From: an uncultured Rhodospirillaceae bacterium
Lineage (GTDB): Bacteria; Pseudomonadota; Alphaproteobacteria; Rhodospirillales; Magnetospirillaceae
Assembly (NCBI GenBank): GCA_937887565.1
Contig: CALABS010000008.1
Location: 1 to 64,000 of the forward strand
Length of the DNA: 64,000 nucleotides
Direction of reading: 5' to 3'
Shown: positions 33,935-41,579 of the stretch, piece after piece
Layout: every line of letters begins with the position of its first letter
Position numbering within the stretch: position 1 is the first letter of the stretch
The notes under the pieces: model-generated
Told to the model about the DNA's origin: nothing
The model's database searches: none
Seen by the model: the letters and a program-made list of their open reading frames with translations, nothing else
Position numbers and translations under genes: made by a program

Positions 33935-34339
33935 GTGACCATTCCCCTTGATGAAGACCGCAAGGCGACTTTCCTCGGCGTTCTCCGTGAACTGCGGAAA
34001 TCGCTTCCGAATGATGGCCCCGACGACGTCGCCGCGATCATGTACCTGCACGACCGCGTGACCGAGAGCGACCAGGGCCGCCCCCTCAGCGCCTACGTTG
34101 AGGCCGCCCACCGCGATCCCGTGGCCGTCCGCATCACCGGCCCGGTAAACCGGGCCGGAAGGCCAAAAGGCGTCCGTTTGATCCTGCTGATCGTGGCCGG
34201 CGCAACTGTTGTAGCGCTGACCCTGGGAAACATCGGGCCGCTGCTGTTCCCCTCCATCGAGGTCACCACTTGGCGTGCGATCGCCTCCGCCGTGATGATC
34301 GCAGGCCCGATCGTCGGGATAGGCATGGCGAAAGACTGA
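33935..34339 (+). CDS. Hypothetical membrane protein
   Basis: 134 residues from a GTG with AAGGAGA 8 bp upstream. A cytoplasmic N-terminal helical part of ~75 residues is followed by two hydrophobic segments (about 80-105 and 112-130). It resembles its neighbour at 26011 in layout only. Function unknown. Confidence 0.55.
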   Translation: MTIPLDEDRKATFLGVLRELRKSLPNDGPDDVAAIMYLHDRVTESDQGRPLSAYVEAAHRDPVAVRITGPVNRAGRPKGVRLILLIVAGATVVALTLGNIGPLLFPSIEVTTWRAIASAVMIAGPIVGIGMAKD

Positions 34340-34359
34340 ATGTGGTGCGGAGCACGACC

Positions 34360-34869
34360 ATGATCGACAACGAAGCCAGAAAGCAGCCCATGGGCATCAC
34401 GGCGGCAGAGATCGCCGCGGAAGTGCAGCCAAAGCCGGGGGCGGTCCTTGTCCTCGGGCGCGTAGGCGCCGGCAAAACCCTGGCCCTCAACGCGCTTTCC
34501 GCCGCTTTCGCACAGCAGGGGAGCAAGGTGACGACTGTCGACGACTTGCCGGCGCTCACCGGACTTGCGGACCTCTCGGCACTGCATGGGACCGCTGCCG
34601 TGGGCGGTGACGACGCGCGCGATGCCTTTCGAGGCGCCCAAGTCGTAATTGTGTTCGAACTTTGGGGCCACCAGGCCGCCCAGGTCTTTCCCTTCCTGAA
34701 GAATGATATCGGCCACGACTGGCTTCACATGCCGGCGGAACTGATGGTGGCGCCCCGTCTGACGGCCCTTGTTTTCAGGCGAAGTGAAGCGGCGGAAGCG
34801 GCGCTGCCGGTGGCAAGGCTCACGCTGAAACCGCCGGTTGCCCAGTTTCGCCGCCATATGCCGAACTGA
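34360..34869 (+). CDS. P-loop NTPase-like protein
   Basis: 169 residues. A Walker A motif VLGRVGAGKTLALN lies at about residues 33-46 and a hydrophobic strand VVIVFELWGH near 95 may be the Walker B strand, with Glu in place of Asp. It is short for a secretion ATPase, about one domain. It may be a small ATP-dependent regulator of the neighbouring membrane proteins. Start at 34360 was chosen over the GTG at 34342 because of the GGAG nearby. Confidence 0.55.
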   Translation: MIDNEARKQPMGITAAEIAAEVQPKPGAVLVLGRVGAGKTLALNALSAAFAQQGSKVTTVDDLPALTGLADLSALHGTAAVGGDDARDAFRGAQVVIVFELWGHQAAQVFPFLKNDIGHDWLHMPAELMVAPRLTALVFRRSEAAEAALPVARLTLKPPVAQFRRHMPN

Positions 34870-34914
34870 CCCGCTACAAACCATTGTCGCAAATCTTTTC
34901 AAGAGGTTAGAGCC

Positions 34915-35511
34915 ATGAAGAAGATTGCTCAGTTTGCCACCGTCACTCTCACACTGCCCATCCTGACCATGATGGTGCTGTTCCCGCAGACCCGCGCCGC
35001 TCTCGCAGCCGGCATCACCGGCAAGGCCGAGGCCGGCGACATCGACCAGCGCGCCGCCGAGAAGTATGGCCCGGCCCTGAAGGCGGCCGCCCAGGTGAAC
35101 GGCTCTGATCTTTCGCCCGTCGCCGACCCCAAGAAGGTGGACCTTTCGCCGGTCGTCACCCTGCCGGCCAGCGTGTTTCCGACCGTCCCGGAATCCTACC
35201 CGGTGCAGACCGCCCACCTGACCCTGGACACCTATACCGTCAAGGCCAACGACGACGCCAAGGGCGCCGGTATCATTCCGACCCAGGTCTATCACGACGG
35301 CGTGGCCACCATCGTGGAACTGTCGGCGGCCGTCCGCGACAACCCGCCGGCCGTCTGGAAGGTGATCGACGGCCAGCGCGCGACCGTCGATTGGTTCTAT
35401 CCGAAGGCCCAGCAGCCCGCCGACGCTGCCCGGCTGGTCATCATGAGCGCGGGGGGAACCTATGTCCTCCGGCGCGGCACCGGGGAAGTCGAAATCGCGC
35501 CCCGTCAGTAG
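34915..35511 (+). CDS. Exported protein, MKKI paralogue 1
   Basis: 198 residues with a signal peptide (MKKIAQFATVTLTLPILTMM, cleaved after ~30). The following GKAEAGDIDQRAAEKYGPAL segment is nearly identical to the product of the frameshifted gene at 36,843. The C-terminal part (ATVDWFYPKAQQPADAARL) is unique. Function unknown; duplication with its paralogue suggests expansion of a small envelope-protein family here. Confidence 0.6.
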   Translation: MKKIAQFATVTLTLPILTMMVLFPQTRAALAAGITGKAEAGDIDQRAAEKYGPALKAAAQVNGSDLSPVADPKKVDLSPVVTLPASVFPTVPESYPVQTAHLTLDTYTVKANDDAKGAGIIPTQVYHDGVATIVELSAAVRDNPPAVWKVIDGQRATVDWFYPKAQQPADAARLVIMSAGGTYVLRRGTGEVEIAPRQ

Positions 35512-35584
35512 GACACGCAGGGGGGGCGCCGACGTGCGCCCCTCCTGAAGGTTGGCGCCTCAACCCCTGCGGAACGCATATTTA

Positions 35585-35634
35585 CGCCAACGTTAAAAAT
35601 ATCTCTTGACCCCTTTTAACGTCGGCGTTAATAT
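35585..35634 (+). promoter_or_regulatory. Promoter with TTAACG operators
   Basis: TTGACC (35606), 17 bp, TAATAT (35629). The palindrome TTAACGTCGGCGTTAA (35616-35631) overlaps spacer and -10, and an inverted CGCCAACGTTAA lies at 35585. It likely controls the genes at 35680 and 35898, the second of which is an HTH protein. Confidence 0.7.
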
Positions 35635-35679
35635 CATCTCATCAAGACGGGATCGGCCCGCAGGCAAGGACTACCGAAA

Positions 35680-35901
35680 ATGACCAAGTACATCGCCACC
35701 ATCCGCCACCACAGCATCCGCAGCGCCCGCGAAATCGAGATCAACGGCACCCTGGACGACGCCAAGCGCGAGGCGGCCAAGGAGTTTGGCGGTGAACAGC
35801 GCGACTACGATATCGTCATCGCCGAAATGTCCGAGGGCTACCCTCCCTACGTCGTCGCCAGCCGCAAGGTCGGTGGCCGCAAGTGGACCAGCCCGGAATG
35901 A
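35680..35901 (+). CDS. Small hypothetical protein (73 aa)
   Basis: 73 residues: two beta strands, a helix (TLDDAKREAAKEFGGE) and two more strands (YDIVIAEMS, YVVASRKVGG), a compact alpha/beta protein. It is the first gene after a strong promoter with overlapping operator. Its stop overlaps the HTH gene by 4 bp, so it may be the effector partner of that regulator. Family unknown. Confidence 0.6.
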   Translation: MTKYIATIRHHSIRSAREIEINGTLDDAKREAAKEFGGEQRDYDIVIAEMSEGYPPYVVASRKVGGRKWTSPE

Positions 35902-36128
35902 TTACCAAGCGGACGATGGCAGCCGCCGGGCTTCGGCCCGGCGAGTTGGCCCAGGTGATCGAGGTCGCCGCCGGCACCGTCAGCCGGTACAACCCGGAAA
36001 GCCCTCAGCACATCACCCCGCCGGCTGCCGTGGACGCGCTGATCTATGTGCTTGGGCAGTTGCCCACGGACCTTCGCGCGGCCATGTGCGCCGACCTGTT
36101 GGCCGGCCGGCACCGGGCCGAATCCTGA
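35898..36128 (+). CDS. Small XRE-type HTH regulator
   Basis: 76 residues. A helix-turn-helix is visible at about 11-35 (LRPGELAQVIEVAAGTVSRY), followed by a dimerising helix with LIYVLGQLPTDLRAAM. It is coupled to the upstream 73-residue gene. The TTAACG palindrome over the shared promoter is its most likely operator. Confidence 0.65.
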   Translation: MITKRTMAAAGLRPGELAQVIEVAAGTVSRYNPESPQHITPPAAVDALIYVLGQLPTDLRAAMCADLLAGRHRAES

Positions 36129-36165
36129 AGTTGCAAGCCACAACCCGAAAGAGGAGGATTTGACC

Positions 36166-36597
36166 ATGAAGAAGATAGTTGCCCTTGCCGCCGTCGTGGT
36201 GGCTGCGCAGATCGGCACCGCAATGGCGTTTGATGCGTTCAGTCCGTTGGGGCCAGTTTCGCCCCTGAACCCGGCATCGCCCGCCTCTCCGATCTACCAG
36301 CATGAAGCGGAGCGGATTCGCAAGGCCGAGACCGCCGACCCGTCCAAAATCGACCTCGCCCCCATTGCGCTGGTGCCGGTCCCGAACGACGACCGTTGCC
36401 AGTACGTCATTTTCAACGCAGGCCACAACGACGGCACCGTGGACGGCCAGCGGTTCGAGAATGGCCGGTGTGTTCCTGCTGGCAAGCCGGTTCCGCTGTC
36501 CAAGGTGCCTTGCCGCCTCGGAGACAAGGAAGGGACCCAACAGGTGTTCCTCGACAGCAAGGGCCGCAAGGTCATCACCACTCAATGCGGTTGGTAG
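36166..36597 (+). CDS. Exported protein, MKKI paralogue 2
   Basis: 143 residues with a signal peptide (MKKIVALAAVVVAAQIG, cleaved near AMA at ~22) and a Pro/Ser-rich linker. Three cysteines (CQYVIF, CVPAG, CRLG) and a final QCGW suggest disulfides. GAGGAGG precedes the start, and the sequence GGATTTGACC plus ATGAAGAAGAT is repeated before the frameshifted paralogue at 36,843. Function unknown. Confidence 0.6.
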   Translation: MKKIVALAAVVVAAQIGTAMAFDAFSPLGPVSPLNPASPASPIYQHEAERIRKAETADPSKIDLAPIALVPVPNDDRCQYVIFNAGHNDGTVDGQRFENGRCVPAGKPVPLSKVPCRLGDKEGTQQVFLDSKGRKVITTQCGW

Positions 36598-36622
36598 TTT
36601 CCTGAAGCTGAGGACCACCACT

Positions 36623-36764
36623 ATGGGCAACGTCTCTTACGATCAGGCCCGCAAGGATCACGAATATCTGTGGTCCATTGGCCCGACGCCGCGCCTATGT
36701 GGATGACCGCGACCCGCTCATGCGGCTCCACAAGCAGGCCGCCGCCGACCAAGCGGCCTCCTGA
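36623..36764 (+). pseudogene. Frameshifted small gene (~46 codons)
   Basis: ATGGGC opens MGNVSYDQARKDHEYLWSIG, which hits a stop at 36,704, while the next frame continues AYVDDRDPLMRLHKQAAADQ to a stop at 36,762. Joining them near 36,690 restores a ~46-residue acidic/basic protein. Preceded and followed by the recurring TCCTGAAGCT junction. Confidence 0.4.
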
Positions 36765-36842
36765 AGCTGTGCGCCGCAACCTTTTCGACCATTTTCGCAA
36801 CCAATTTGCCGATCCTGGCAACCACCTGAGGGGGATTTGACC

Positions 36843-37212
36843 ATGAAGAAGATTGTTGGCGTGCTCCTTGCCGCGCCCATCCTGACGATGATGCTGGCCT
36901 TCCCGCAGACCCGCGCCGCCCTGGCCCCTGGCCGCCGGCATTGCCGGCAAGGCCGAGGCCGGCGACCTCGACCAGCGCGCCGCCGAGAAGTACGGCCCGG
37001 CGCTGAAGGTGGCCGCCCAGGCGAGCGGCACCGACGTTTTGCCCGTCATCTCGATTCCCGCCGGCACGAAGCTCACCGGCCATTACGACGGGTTCACCCT
37101 GGCCGCGCCGATCTCCACCCAGCAGACCATTCCCACGACGGCCCGCGTCCGTGACGCCGAGGGCCGGGAGTTCGACATTCCCCTGGAAATCCAGATCAGC
37201 CCGACCAAGTAG
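36843..37212 (+). pseudogene. MKKI paralogue 3, frameshifted by a 7-bp duplication
   Basis: The signal peptide (MKKIVGVLLAAPILTMMLAF) is in one frame, and GKAEAGDLDQRAAEKYGPAL to a stop at 37,212 is in another. The cause is visible: CCTGGCC is repeated in tandem at 36,920-36,933. Removing one copy gives a ~120-residue protein close to paralogue 1 at 34,915. Strand slippage could restore it, so it may be a contingency locus rather than dead. Confidence 0.65.
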
Positions 37213-37224
37213 GCCGGGCTCCCA

Positions 37225-37323
37225 GGTGGACGAATTTCGGCCGCCCTCGCGCCAGTTCGTCCACCAAACCGATTGTCGATAATGTTTTCAGCCACTTAGC
37301 CGTGGCGCAGACTGGACGAATTT
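37225..37323. repeat. TGGACGAA repeats upstream of a small gene
   Basis: GGTGGACGAA (37225) and its complement TTCGTCCACC (37256) form a 10-bp inverted repeat, and a third TGGACGAATTT lies at 37313, next to AGGAGG. Possible operator for the genes after 37,339. Confidence 0.4.
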
Positions 37324-37338
37324 AGGAGGTGATGCCCC

Positions 37339-37380
37339 ATGCTCAAGTTGGTTCCTGAGGACCTGAAGCTTAGGGGGTAG
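37339..37380 (+). CDS. 13-codon leader-like ORF
   Basis: MLKLVPEDLKLRG with a strong AGGAGGTGATGCCCC ribosome-binding site, ending 2 bp before the next gene's ATG. It may be a leader peptide that feeds ribosomes to the gene at 37383, or a truncated gene. Too short to judge by content. Confidence 0.35.
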   Translation: MLKLVPEDLKLRG

Positions 37381-37382
37381 TC

Positions 37383-37628
37383 ATGGACACTTTCGAGCTT
37401 GACGACAAACTGGCCTACCTCCCGCCGGAAGGCCCGCCCGGTGACGAGCCCGGCGAATTTTCGATGGATTTCCGAGGCGCACCGAACACGGTCAAACGGT
37501 TCTATGCTCTGCTGAAAGCACACGCCGTCGATGTCGGCTATGACGAACAGTGGGACAGCCAGAATGGGGCCGTCGCAGTGGTCATTTTCGGCCGCCTTTC
37601 GCCTGCCGACGACGGCACCACTTCCTGA
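37383..37628 (+). CDS. Small hypothetical acidic protein (81 aa)
   Basis: 81 residues, acidic N-terminus (LDDKLAYLPPEGPPGDEPGE) and an alpha/beta C-terminal half (FYALLKAHAVDVGYDEQWD, AVAVVIFGRL). AGGGGG precedes the start. Stop sits in the recurring TCCTGAAGCT motif. Family unknown. Confidence 0.5.
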   Translation: MDTFELDDKLAYLPPEGPPGDEPGEFSMDFRGAPNTVKRFYALLKAHAVDVGYDEQWDSQNGAVAVVIFGRLSPADDGTTS

Positions 37629-37645
37629 AGCTTTGGAGGTTGAGC

Positions 37646-37996
37646 ATGGCAAAGCGGATCATCCCCACCACGGTCGGATTTTGCGACGAGTGCCGGCGCC
37701 AGGCCGAAGCGGGTGGCCGCCTTGTCGTGCACGACTATCCGCGCGTTCGCTTCGATGGCCGCCTTGCGAGCTTCGTCCATTCTCAGCCGAGCCACCGCAC
37801 CACTTGCCTGTGTGGCAAGATGCGCCGTGCCCACACCACCATCAAGTTCCATGACCGCGCGCCTCACCTCACGGAAGGCGGATACCACATCCTTTCCGCC
37901 AAACGCGACGGCGCCAAGGTGGCATGGAACCCGACGCTTGAAATCTGGGAAATCGTCACGGCGGCCGACGTGCCCGCATGGCGGTTTACGGCATAA
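37646..37996 (+). CDS. Small zinc-ribbon-like protein
   Basis: 116 residues from the ATG at 37646 (TGGAGG 8 bp upstream). CDEC near residue 13 and CLCG near residue 54 could bind one zinc ion; histidines between them (VHDYP, VHSQPSHRTT) are extra ligands. The end is beta-rich. Possibly nucleic-acid binding; no named family. Confidence 0.55.
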   Translation: MAKRIIPTTVGFCDECRRQAEAGGRLVVHDYPRVRFDGRLASFVHSQPSHRTTCLCGKMRRAHTTIKFHDRAPHLTEGGYHILSAKRDGAKVAWNPTLEIWEIVTAADVPAWRFTA

Positions 37997-38005
37997 AGTT
38001 CCGCC

Positions 38006-38053
38006 GCGACTAGACGCATGCCGACGCCCATTCCCCAATCCGCGTCTAGTCGC
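38006..38053. promoter_or_regulatory. Inverted pair of GCGTCTAG sites
   Basis: GCGACTAGACGC (38006-38017) and GCGTCTAGTCGC (38042-38053), 36 bp apart, in the intergenic region before the gene at 38141. The same pair type recurs at 50,664-50,712. CTAG is rare in this DNA, so the pairs stand out. Confidence 0.55.
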
Positions 38054-38140
38054 GATGGGGCACCCCCCGAGAGTCGGTACTGACTTTCGATGCCGTCGTT
38101 TCCAAGTCGTTAGACGTTTCACGCACGCGAGGAGGGGACG

Positions 38141-38627
38141 ATGGCCAAGTTCGCGGTCGTGCTCATGCGCCCGGTCTTCCAGAGAATGGCGCTGCAGGTC
38201 GAGGCCGACGACGAGGGAGCGGCCCGACAGCAGGCCCTGCGGCTTGCCCATGCCTATCCCGAGCGCTATTGGAAACGGCGGGTCGATTGGGACGCCTACG
38301 CGCCCGTGATCGAGGAGATCCACGATCTGGAAGACGCCCCCCAGTCCACGGTGCCGTTCACGCTCGCCGATGCGATACCGTCCTACTATGCACTGCTCCT
38401 ACTATGCACTGCTGCGCGCCAGGGACGGCGAGGGCGACCTGGTGGCACAGCCGTGGATGGACGATTTGAACGCGGTCGAGCTGGCCGACATCGGCACCGA
38501 CTGGAAGGAAGCCCTCTTCCGCCAGATCGCGATCCCACGGCCACTGGAAGCCGACGATCCGACGGTGCTGCTGTCGATCGATATCGATCACAATTTCCGA
38601 CGGCCTCCGGGAACCGAAAAGGCTTAG
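38141..38627 (+). pseudogene. Hypothetical protein frameshifted by a 16-bp duplication
   Basis: The frame from 38141 (MAKFAVVLMRPVFQRMALQV) runs to PSYYAL and then shifts because CCTACTATGCACTGCT is duplicated in tandem (38,382-38,413). After the duplicate, the original frame continues RARDGEGDLVAQPWMDDLNA to a stop at 38,627. Removing one copy gives a ~156-residue protein. The read-through frame ends at 38,656 instead. Slippage between the copies could restore it. Confidence 0.6.
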
Positions 38628-38691
38628 AAGTTTACATGGCGCGCGTCGTTGTATAAATTTCCTCCAGAAACCTTTAATAAGCACGCTCGCC

Positions 38692-40224
38692 ATGCAAAGT
38701 TTCGGGGTCTACGAGGTCGATGCGGAGGGCCGCCGCTGCTACCGCCCGCCCGTTCCGCCCGTCCCGGCGCTGAACGAGGTGTGGAGCCAGTACGAGTCCT
38801 GCCTCAAGGCGCTGGAGGCATTCGACCGCGCGATCGACGCGTTCCCAGTGCCGAACGTGACCGGCAGGCTTTTCGCCCGCCTGGACGCCGTGCACAGTTC
38901 CGGCGCCGAGGGCGCCACCACGACCTTCACCGACCTCATGGAGTACCAGTGCGGGCAACGCCCGCATTCCGACAATCTGGCAGGTTCCGCCCGCCGGCAA
39001 ATTAATGAAGTTGCGGGTTCCACCCGCGGGCTGAAGCGCGCACGGGATCCTCAGGATGCCCAATCGGTCGCGGCCTGCGCGGAGGCCTTCGACGATCTCT
39101 CGTCCGATCGGGCGCACCCGAGCACCATGGCGCAGCACATCCATCACAGGCTGTTCGAGCGGGCGCGCGATCCTTACGTCCAGGCCCGCGCCGGCCGCTG
39201 GAAGGACCATCCCAACAGCACGACCGATCCCGACTTCGGCGGCCCGTTCCATTACACCCATCCTTCGTCGTTGCCGGCGGCGCTGAAGGAATGGGAAACG
39301 TTCACCAAGGGCGACGGGAACGAGGTCGCGGTCGACCGCGAATCTCCCGAGGTGCTGCGCCAAGTGTTGTCGCACTGGATGTTCGAGCACATCCATCCCT
39401 TCGTCGACGGCAACGGCCGCGTTGGCCGTCTGCTGGTCCCGCTCATGCTCAAGCATGCCGGCGTGACCAGGAACGCCTGCGCCTTCCTGGGTGAGTCGGT
39501 GCACCTCGACAAGCCCACCTACATCGACGCGCTCAAGGACGGCCGCCGCAGCGGGGACATGGGTTTGTGGACCCGGACCTGCCTGTCCCTCATCCGCCAA
39601 ACCGCCCAGGCCAACCTCCGGCGCCTGGAGGCCCTCGGCAGGCTGATGGACGACTGGCGCGGCCGGGTCGCGGGAATCCGCCGGCACTCCGTCGTCCACG
39701 AGCTGCTGCCGTTCGTCCTGACCAAGCCCGTTTTCACCGTCAACGACGCCGTGGCGGCCGTGGGCGGCACCTATCCCGCCGTCAATGCCGCCGTCGAGCG
39801 GCTGGTCGGCCTGGGCATCCTGCGGCCGAAACCGGCCGAAACGGGCGAGCGGGCGAAACGGGGCCGCATGTTCGAGGCACCCGAGGTGATGGCCATCTTC
39901 GAGCCCGTCACGCCGCCTCGCGTGATCGGCCTCGACCAGACGCCGACCACGGCAATTCCGTTTGCCGTCGATCCCGCCGGCAAGGCGGAAGCGTCGCAGC
40001 TCCTCACCAGGCGTTCCGCCGAGGAACTGGCGGCGCTGGCCGTCGCCACCAAGGCGGCGATCGCCGGGCCGCCTCCGACCAAGGCAAAGCTCCTTGAATT
40101 CCAGACCGGCCTGCAGCTTCTGGGGGCCGAAATGGGCCGGCGCGGCATCCAGGACCCAACCGCCTACGTCTCGCCGGCGACGCCCAATCCGCCACGCAGC
40201 CGGACGGGCGGGCACGAGCGGTGA
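38692..40224 (+). CDS. Fic-domain protein, likely AMP-transferase
   Basis: 510 residues. The Fic motif HPFVDGNGRVGRL lies near residues 235-247, with the flap region (FHYTHPSSLP) before it. An inhibitory-helix signature SSGAEG near residue 68, (S/T)xxxE(G/N), marks a class II self-inhibited Fic protein. The C-terminal part has a winged helix (VFTVNDAVAAVGGTYPAVNA) as in many standalone Fic proteins. It transfers AMP to a target, or removes it. A 60-bp insert-like stretch around residues 98-112 (AGSARRQINEVAGSTRG) is unusual. It is convergent with the rep gene. Confidence 0.88.
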   Translation: MQSFGVYEVDAEGRRCYRPPVPPVPALNEVWSQYESCLKALEAFDRAIDAFPVPNVTGRLFARLDAVHSSGAEGATTTFTDLMEYQCGQRPHSDNLAGSARRQINEVAGSTRGLKRARDPQDAQSVAACAEAFDDLSSDRAHPSTMAQHIHHRLFERARDPYVQARAGRWKDHPNSTTDPDFGGPFHYTHPSSLPAALKEWETFTKGDGNEVAVDRESPEVLRQVLSHWMFEHIHPFVDGNGRVGRLLVPLMLKHAGVTRNACAFLGESVHLDKPTYIDALKDGRRSGDMGLWTRTCLSLIRQTAQANLRRLEALGRLMDDWRGRVAGIRRHSVVHELLPFVLTKPVFTVNDAVAAVGGTYPAVNAAVERLVGLGILRPKPAETGERAKRGRMFEAPEVMAIFEPVTPPRVIGLDQTPTTAIPFAVDPAGKAEASQLLTRRSAEELAALAVATKAAIAGPPPTKAKLLEFQTGLQLLGAEMGRRGIQDPTAYVSPATPNPPRSRTGGHER

Positions 40225-40300
40225 GATCAAGACTCGGGTCGAGGCTCGCAGCCCCCGATGGCGCCGGCACCGCGACGGTCACCCGAGTCTTGATCTCACC
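40220..40300. terminator. Large perfect inverted repeat between convergent fic and rep
   Basis: GGTGAGATCAAGACTCGGGT (40220-40239) and its exact complement (40281-40300), 41 bp apart. Each arm contains one of the two stop codons. It can serve as a bidirectional terminator; the GGTGAG start resembles the plasmid iterons. Confidence 0.6.
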
Positions 40301-41492
40301 GGCCCGACCGCACCGGCAGCAACCCCGCCCTCAGCGGGGGGAACGCGGCAGTCCTGGCGGCGGCGGGCTGCGCGGCGCCGGCCTTGCGGCGACCGATGCC
40401 GAGCTGGCGCTGTTCCGCAAGGCTCACCACCTGGTTGGCCATGTAGTTCGCTTTCTTCTGCTCCGCGACGAACTCCGGCGTGGGAATCAGGGTGTACTTG
40501 ACCTCCTCGAGGCGGCCGCGGGCGCCGCGGATCACCTCCGGCTTGATCGACAGCACGACCTTCTTCTCCTTTAGTTCGCGTACCGCCTTGTCGACGGCGC
40601 GGAAAGCGTCGCGGGTCTGCTTATAGGACCCCATGCCGGAATCCCGCATGATGGTGGTCGCGTTGATGGTGTAGCCGCCGTCGGCCAGAGAGGCCTGGAC
40701 GTAGTAGTGGCTCATGCGCTTGTGCAGCCAGCGCGCGATCGAGCTGGCCAGGCGCATGGAGGTCTCGTAATTCAGAAGGCGGAAGTCCAGGCACATGATG
40801 GCCTGGGTCACCAGCGGGTTGAAGGTGACGAAGCTGATCGTGTCGCCGTCTTCGGTGCGCTCGTTGAGGCCGCGGATGGGAAAGATGGTGGCCGATACCA
40901 GCTTGTCGCCACCGGCGACCCGGATGGTGATGTTGGCCAGGTGGCAGACCTCGATCGCCTCCTTGATTTCCGCGAGCGGCAGGCCATGGTTGATGCGGTC
41001 CAGCTCCTTGCGCAGCTCGTAGAGCGTGAACTGGACACCGGCCGACCCATCGAAAAGCCGGGTTCGCCGCTTCTCGATGGCGATCCGGCGCAACGCCTCC
41101 TCCAGGACCTGCTCGCGCTCGCCCGGATAGACCTCGATTTCGGCGCCGTCACGCATCACACGGGCGGGCCGGATCTCCAGCTGGTACTCCCGGTCGGCCA
41201 GCCGGAAGGTACGATGGACCACGGGCAGGTACTTGCCCGCCTCGCGCTCATCGGTGCGAAAAACATACTTTGGAGCGAGGTCGTAGATGGCGAAGCTCTG
41301 CGTATAGGCATGGGGACTTGCCGGAAGCGCGCCGTCGAACAGGTCCAGTTGGTCCGGCCGCGTCTTCTCCATCGACGCGTAGCGCATGTGTTCCTCAGCC
41401 CGCACGGGATCGCCCGCGGAACCGCTCGCCGGGCTAAGCCCGGCAGCCGCGACTTCGGCGTCTCCGCGCGCGATCACTGCTCCTGACACCAT
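40296..41492 (-). CDS. Plasmid replication initiator (winged-helix Rep)
   Basis: 398 residues from the ATG at 41492 (GGGGGGAGGGGACA before it). The part from residue 60 (SFAIYDLAPKYVF) through two winged-helix-like domains (YELRKELDRINHGLPLAEIK, then SIARWLHKRMSHYYVQASLA and an INATTIMRDSGMGSYKQTRD helix) fits the tandem winged-helix Rep proteins of iteron plasmids. Eleven direct iterons lie directly upstream, which strongly supports the role. The C-terminus is a basic Ala-rich tail. Confidence 0.75.
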   Translation of the reverse strand: MVSGAVIARGDAEVAAAGLSPASGSAGDPVRAEEHMRYASMEKTRPDQLDLFDGALPASPHAYTQSFAIYDLAPKYVFRTDEREAGKYLPVVHRTFRLADREYQLEIRPARVMRDGAEIEVYPGEREQVLEEALRRIAIEKRRTRLFDGSAGVQFTLYELRKELDRINHGLPLAEIKEAIEVCHLANITIRVAGGDKLVSATIFPIRGLNERTEDGDTISFVTFNPLVTQAIMCLDFRLLNYETSMRLASSIARWLHKRMSHYYVQASLADGGYTINATTIMRDSGMGSYKQTRDAFRAVDKAVRELKEKKVVLSIKPEVIRGARGRLEEVKYTLIPTPEFVAEQKKANYMANQVVSLAEQRQLGIGRRKAGAAQPAAARTAAFPPLRAGLLPVRSGR

Positions 41493-41579
41493 TGTCCCCT
41501 CCCCCCACTACAGATTCCACGTTTGGGTATGATTGCTACCACATATAGTGGCCCCGTGCGAATCGAATCGCGATGGATA

